In this document: piece after piece, positions 53,174 to 57,500 of the stretch
Layout: every line of letters starts with the position of its first letter
How positions within the stretch are numbered: position 1 is the first letter of the stretch
Origin: Symbiodinium natans
Lineage: Eukaryota > Sar > Dinophyceae > Suessiales > Symbiodiniaceae
DNA length: 57,500 nt
NCBI GenBank assembly: GCA_905221605.1
Contig: CAJNDS010001380.1
Location: 657,501-715,000, forward strand
Reading direction: 5' to 3'
Notes under the pieces: generated by a model
The model's database searches: none
What the model saw: only the letters and a program-made list of their open reading frames with translations
Told to the model about the DNA's origin: nothing
Position numbers and translations under genes: made by a program

Positions 53174-54156
53174 TATAGAAGAATAAATAAATACAAATAT
53201 GCTTCTACATATGTATGCTAACTCCCTTCCTGCAACCTGCCCTTACATGGAGGTACACAGGCCTAAGAATCTAATCTAGTGTGCAAGCTTCGCAGGGCCA
53301 ACGATCCAAGTTCCACGACCTAAGATCTAGGGTTTAGGGTTTAGGGTCAAAAGGGTTTTCCGGCCAACAATCCAAGATCCGAAATCAGATTTCCAGGGTC
53401 AGGGATCCGAGATCCAAGAGTCACCATCCGACAGGATCCTCACTCCGAAGCCCAGAAGTGTGCCAAAGCCCAAGGCCCCAAAACCCCAAAACCCAAAAAC
53501 CCAAAGCCCAAAACCCAAAACCCAAAACCCTAAACCCTAAACCCTCCCAAGCACAGGCAAGGTCCGCCCACATCCACGTGCCACTGTTGGAGCTCCTGTC
53601 GCCCAGCTCCCTGGATCGGCTCTTGAGAGCTTTGGTCTTTCAGGGTTTAGGGTTTGGGGTTTAGGGTTTAGGGTTTAAGGATTTAGGGTTTGGGGTTGTT
53701 TAGGGTTTGGGGTTTAGGGTTTGGGGTTTAGGTTTTAGGGTTTGGGGCTTTAGGGCTTTAGGGTTTGGGGTTTGGAGCTTTAGGGCTTAGGGTGTCGTGG
53801 TCAGCTGGGCGCAGCTGTTTCAAGACATTTGCCGACCCTAAAGTAGCACAACGCTTCTCACGGCGGGCCAAGTATAGATCCAGCCAAATGAAAGAAATCC
53901 TTCTGTTACGGTTTTTTTCAGGTTCCGAATCGTATTCGCTGAACAAGTTTGCTGGAAATCAAAGTGGTTTTCGGTGAGGCCATTCTCAGCCGAAGGGCCT
54001 TTCTTATCGAATAGTTCGGGCCTTGGGTGTTGTAGAGTCGTGTGGGAGTACTGAGTACTACATCCGGGAAATCGAGCGAACGCCTTCCTTGGGGTCCGTT
54101 GCCTTTCTCGTCGACTTTCTCGGGTCCAGAATCGATTCCATCTCCGAGTAGCCATG
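53173..54156. other. Gene-free; TTTAGGG/TTTGGGG array and unique sequence
   Basis: A mixed TTTAGGG/TTTGGGG array lies at 53641-53790 and CCAAAACCC variants at 53480-53546. A minus-strand ATG frame (54155-53838; MATRRWNRFWTRESRRERQR ...) shows no recognisable domain. The phrase CTTATCGAATAGTTCGGG (about 54003) recurs in diverged form near 54262. Confidence 0.45.
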
Positions 54157-54246
54157 TCCCTAAACCCTAAACCCTAAACCCTAAACCCTAAACCCTAAAC
54201 CCTAAACCCTAAACCCTAAACCCTAAACCCTAAACCCTAAACCCTC
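54157..54246. repeat. Telomere-like array (CCCTAAA)n
   Basis: Thirteen exact units. Confidence 0.95.
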
Positions 54247-55310
54247 GAAGTGTCCGTCTCTTCTTATCGAACAGCTTCGGGTCCAGACTCCTGCTAGCAA
54301 ACTATCTGGAAGTCAGACTTTCAGGTTTGCGCTTGCGGGTATTCTACGCCCCTAGGGGCTTCCTCATCGAGTCTTCCCATGTTTCTGGACGTCGCCTTTA
54401 CATTCGCTTCCGATTGGTTGCATTCCTGTACTTGCTGTGGGGTCCTGCCTGCCTGTGTCCATTTTCAGATGTGTTTTCGGCAACGAATCGACCAGCAGAT
54501 GCAGTCATTCAAGTTCGCGTTTCCGGATCCTTCCTTACCGACTGGTAACCCTCAACCCTAAACCCTAAACCCCAAACCCTCAACCCTAAACCCTAAACCC
54601 TAAACCCCAAACCCCAAACCCTAAACCCTAAGCTTTTCACCACTCGAAGCTGTCTCTTCAACCATTTGGCGTGCGCATTTTTGTAACGGACTCGTTGTGC
54701 GCGTGAACCATGCTTGGATCAGTTGGGTCCCTATCATTGTTTTGTTCAGCAAGTGTCCTAAACTAACCAGACCCCTAAGCCCAAGCCGAAGCCGTCAGTT
54801 AACCCTGTGAGCACCAAGGCCCCACAGCCTCAATGACTCTCAAACCCCAACCCTAAACCCTAAACCCTAAACCCTAAACCCTAGACCCTTGAACGCTTGC
54901 ACCCTGCGCCCAATGAGGCTTGCGCGGCGAACTCGAGCTGGCGAAGTACCAGAAGGCGCGCTGCAGGGCTCTGCGGTAGGGGCAGCCCTGCAGGTGGATT
55001 GTTTAGGGTTTAGGGTTTAGGGTTTAGGGTTTAGGGTTTAGCAAAAAGGGTCCAGTTAGGGGGTTTAGTGGGCTTAAGGTTTCGAGGGTTCTTGCCCTGA
55101 ACCCTGAACCCGAGACCCCGAGCCCAAAAACCCTAAATTTAGGTTTTTAGGGTTCAGGGCTTGGACTTTCAGACTGTGAGAGTTGCAGGGGCTGGAGGTC
55201 AAGCGCCCCAGGGTGGGAAAATGACCCTAAACCCCAAACCCTAAACCCTAAACCCGAAACCCTACACCCTAAACCCTAAACCCTAAACCCTAAACCCTTA
55301 ACCCCAAACG
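54247..55310. other. Gene-free with several telomere-like tracts
   Basis: CCCTAAA 54550-54630, 54848-54885 and 55204-55302; TTTAGGG 54998-55040. CCCTAAATTTAGG at 55130-55142 is a convergent junction. Spacers are 100-250 bp of unique sequence. Confidence 0.6.
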
Positions 55311-55620
55311 CTTCTGGGAAATTGGAGATTGTGCCCCGCTGGGCGCAGCAGTTCAACCACTCTCGTTGTTGAATAGTTATTCGAGAACCCAGAGTAAGCC
55401 CATGTCCCCCCTCCCTTCAGGGTTGAGATTCCCCTATGCGCCCCTGTAAACCAAAAAGGGCCACCCTTTTTATTCCCAGGCTACTCTTGGGGTCTAGCAC
55501 TCGTGGGTCCATGCCTGAAACATGGGTCCTTTTCGGGGTACGGTACATGCAGGTCTGGATTCTGACAGGCGACCGCCCACTGCCACGTGACAACCACCGC
55601 AAAGCCCCAAGGCCCTACAA
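55311..55620. other. Gene-free spacer
   Basis: Unique sequence with no credible exon. Confidence 0.4.
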
Positions 55621-55896
55621 CCCGAAACCCTAAACCCTAAACCCTAAACCCTAAACCCTACACCCTGAACCCTGAACCCAGACATAAGGCGATGCTCAAG
55701 TGCTCCTTTCTGGAGCAGCTGCTGCTGACAGACGACTTGCAAGTCTTGCAGGCTGGCTCTGGTTTGCTGAGAAGCTCTTCCTTGTGCAAAACTGAGGTTT
55801 AGGGTTTAGGGTTTAGGGTTTAGGGTTTAGGGTTTAGGGTTTAGGGTTTAGGGTTTAGGGTTTAGGGCCCTAAACCCTACACCCTCAACCCAAAAA
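55621..55896. repeat. Telomere-like tracts with a head-to-head junction
   Basis: CCCTAAA at 55621-55675. At 55797-55867 ten TTTAGGG units run directly into CCCTAAACCCTACACCCT (55868-55888), giving the palindromic junction TTTAGGGCCCTAAA. Confidence 0.95.
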
Positions 55897-56006
55897 CACC
55901 CTGATTCCAGGAGCAAACCCAACCACACGAGGTTTTTTTGCTCTGGCAGCAAAACGCTGAACACCTCGCTGCAGTCCATGTTATTATGTGCATTTCCGAT
56001 GATTCA
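55897..56006. other. Short spacer
   Basis: Unique sequence between two telomere-like arrays; no feature recognised. Confidence 0.4.
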
Positions 56007-56118
56007 ACCCTAAACCCTAAACCCTAAACCCTAAACCCTAAACCCTAAACCCTAAACCCTAAACCCTAAACCCTAAACCCTAAACCCTAAACCCTAAACC
56101 CTAAACCCTAAACCCTAA
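56007..56118. repeat. Telomere-like array (CCCTAAA)n
   Basis: Sixteen exact units. Confidence 0.97.
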
Positions 56119-56377
56119 TGCGCCGTCCGCCGTGTAACTTGCCTGCTGTGCCTCTGGCTTGATGCGGCTTCGATGCGAGAATGGATCCTTCGTCTCCCTC
56201 ATGTCGATCCCACTTGCGCCCCACTGTCGCGCAACTCGCAGAGCAATCTCATATCATTGCATATCATCTTATGTCATCTCCGTCTCATCTCCTATCATAT
56301 CATTTGCACAGCTATATGCGCGCGCACGTTTCTCGCTCTCTCCCCCCCCTCTCTCTCTGTCTCTCTCTCTCTCTCTG

Positions 56378-56427
<50 letters not shown>

Positions 56428-56480
56428 AAAACCCCAAACCCTAAACCCTAAACCCCCAAAACCCTAAACCTTTCTCTTTC
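56119..56480. repeat. Spacer, then (CT)n microsatellite
   Basis: TCATATCAT/TCATCT-rich 56245-56305; CT dinucleotides 56335-56426; then CCCTAAA to 56470. Confidence 0.85.
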
Positions 56481-56589
56481 TCTCTCCGCTGCTTATTCCA
56501 GTCCAGGTCCTGCCACTTTATTGACTGGAGCTTCCTGATCGCTCCGTAGGTCCCTCTTGATCTCCGTTCAGTCCAGCCCAGGCCGTCTT

Positions 56590-56700
56590 CAGCACTTGGA
56601 CAAGGCCAATTTCCCATGGAAATGGGCTTGGAATTGGAATTGGAAGTAAACTTCTAATTCCAAGCCCATTTCCAGGCCAATTTCCACAACAAACATTGTG
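56590..56700. mobile_element. Inverted-repeat element with GGAAATGGGCTTGGAATT arms
   Basis: GGAAATGGGCTTGGAATTGG on the left pairs with CTAATTCCAAGCCCATTTCC on the right, flanked by GGCCAATTTCC on both sides. Non-coding. Confidence 0.7.
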
Positions 56701-56706
56701 CAAAAT

Positions 56707-56837
56707 ATACGACTTATAGTGGAATTCTGCCTTGTCACGCCATTTCAGGAAAAAGTTTTTTTTGTCGGTCGGCCTTCGGCCACCGACAAAAACAACTTTT
56801 TTCTGAAATTGCATGACAAGACAGATTTCCACTATAG
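56707..56837. mobile_element. Long-arm hairpin element (about 60 bp arms)
   Basis: CTTATAGTGGAATTCTGCCT ... GTTTTTTTTGTCGGTCGG pairs with CCACCGACAAAAACAACTTT ... AGACAGATTTCCACTATAG, around a loop of about 8 nt. Roughly 15 per cent of arm positions mismatch. The minus-strand open frame across it is familiar to me from dinoflagellate protein predictions, which suggests a multicopy element. Confidence 0.8.
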
Positions 56838-56849
56838 AGGCCCAGTCCT

Positions 56850-57038
56850 CCCTAAACCCTAAACCCGAAACCCTAAACCCTAAACCCTAAACCCTGAACC
56901 CTAAACCCTAAACCCTAAACCCTAAACTCTAAACTCTAAACCCTAACCACCCTAAACCCTAAACCCTAAACCCTAAACCCTAAACCCTAAACCCTAAACC
57001 CTAAACCCTAAACCCTAAACCCTAAACCCTAAACCCCG
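56850..57038. repeat. Telomere-like array (CCCTAAA)n
   Basis: About 25 units, the last 12 exact; variants CCCGAAA and CTCTAAA near the start. Confidence 0.95.
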
Positions 57039-57342
57039 GAAGGTGGTGCAGAACTTGGCAGTCCACGCCATCGATGACATTGCCGCTGCCAGTGTCATGG
57101 CCTGACCGAAACTCCTCCTTCCACTGGAGTCTCCTTCCGAATAAGATCCTACTATTTGGGGGTCCAAATTTGGGGGGCCCCGATTATCGTAAAGGTCCAT
57201 TTTTTTAAGAAGAAACTTCAGGTAGCCAGGCTCACCTGCGGTGCCCAGTTTTCCCCTGTTAGGACCCTTAATATACGGACCCCCACAAGGGACCCTAATT
57301 TAGAGAACTACCCAGATCCAAGAACCCGGTGCCCCCAAACCC
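57039..57342. other. Spacer with GGGACC-rich element
   Basis: 57145-57320 shares AAGGGACCCTAATTTAGAGA and related phrases with 49217-49245, and TCCTACTATTTGGGGGTC with the reverse of 40900-40920. A dispersed repeat, no gene. Confidence 0.6.
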
Positions 57343-57472
57343 TGCCTAAACCCTAAACCCTAAACCCTAAACCCTAAACCCTAAACCCTAAACCCTAAAC
57401 CCTAAACCCTAAACCCTAAACCCTAAACCCTAAACCCTAAACCCTAAACCCTAAACCCTAAACCCTAAACCC
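57343..57472. repeat. Telomere-like array (CCCTAAA)n
   Basis: Eighteen exact units, followed by CCCCAGG and unique sequence to the window end. It is therefore interstitial, not a chromosome end. Confidence 0.97.
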
Positions 57473-57500
57473 CAGGCAAAGATGTCATTTTCTTGGCCGG

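Noticed and set aside
57343-57500. Chromosome end at the right edge
   Set aside because: Unique sequence follows the CCCTAAA array and the array is short; it is interstitial.

Overview
The window looks like nuclear DNA of a dinoflagellate (Symbiodinium-like or related). This is inferred from four things and was not database-checked. (1) Plant/dinoflagellate-type telomere motif TTTAGGG/CCCTAAA is scattered through almost the whole window, in both orientations. (2) The recognisable coding exons resemble, from memory, multicopy protein families known mostly from dinoflagellates. (3) Several inferred introns start with GC or GA instead of GT and end AG|G, a known dinoflagellate habit. (4) All recognisable genes lie on one strand. 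No bacterial, organellar, rRNA, convincing tRNA or CRISPR feature was found.

Layout. 1-4.7 kb: degenerate telomere-like tracts and dispersed hairpin elements. 4.7-23.8 kb: the gene-bearing part, with five genes or gene remnants, all on the minus strand. From high to low coordinate they are: a Lys/Glu/Pro-rich repeat protein (23.8-19.1 kb); a methyltransferase-like protein with an EFFAG motif (17.1-15.6 kb); a multi-exon charged, probably nuclear protein (13.55-9.98 kb); a protein with a GIY-YIG-like domain (about 9.6-8.28 kb); and a frameshifted, probably 3'-truncated copy of a TPKxH/LGLGR family (6.56-4.73 kb). Between them lie a GC-rich minisatellite, a 520 bp TAG microsatellite and a 1.4 kb segmental duplication. 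23.8-57.5 kb: gene-poor and almost entirely repeats. It holds telomere-like tracts (pure arrays of up to about 210 bp), telomere-variant arrays (CCCTCAA, CCCTGAA, CCCTATAA, CCCCAAA), 57-bp and 31-bp minisatellites, a 500 bp poly-C tract, a 430 bp GAA tract and small inverted-repeat elements. Only a few weak exon-like fragments are visible there.

The most interesting material is a set of short (about 90-150 bp) non-coding hairpin elements falling into at least three multicopy families, called A, B and C here, plus several single hairpins. Family A has ends ACTTGGAGGTTCA...TGAACCTCCAAGT; family B has GATGTTCCCCCTTATACTA...; family C has CTTAAGAA ends. Copies sit in introns (A near 11.2/11.98 kb, C at 5.34 kb), and telomere-like repeats appear to have been inserted into or grown within copies of A (31.08, 45.56 and 11.3-11.9 kb). 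Together with introns bounded by 7-nt direct repeats, this suggests that mobile hairpins, intron gain and telomere-repeat spread are linked in this genome. Intron boundaries were worked out by eye from reading frame and splice signals and are approximate unless stated.
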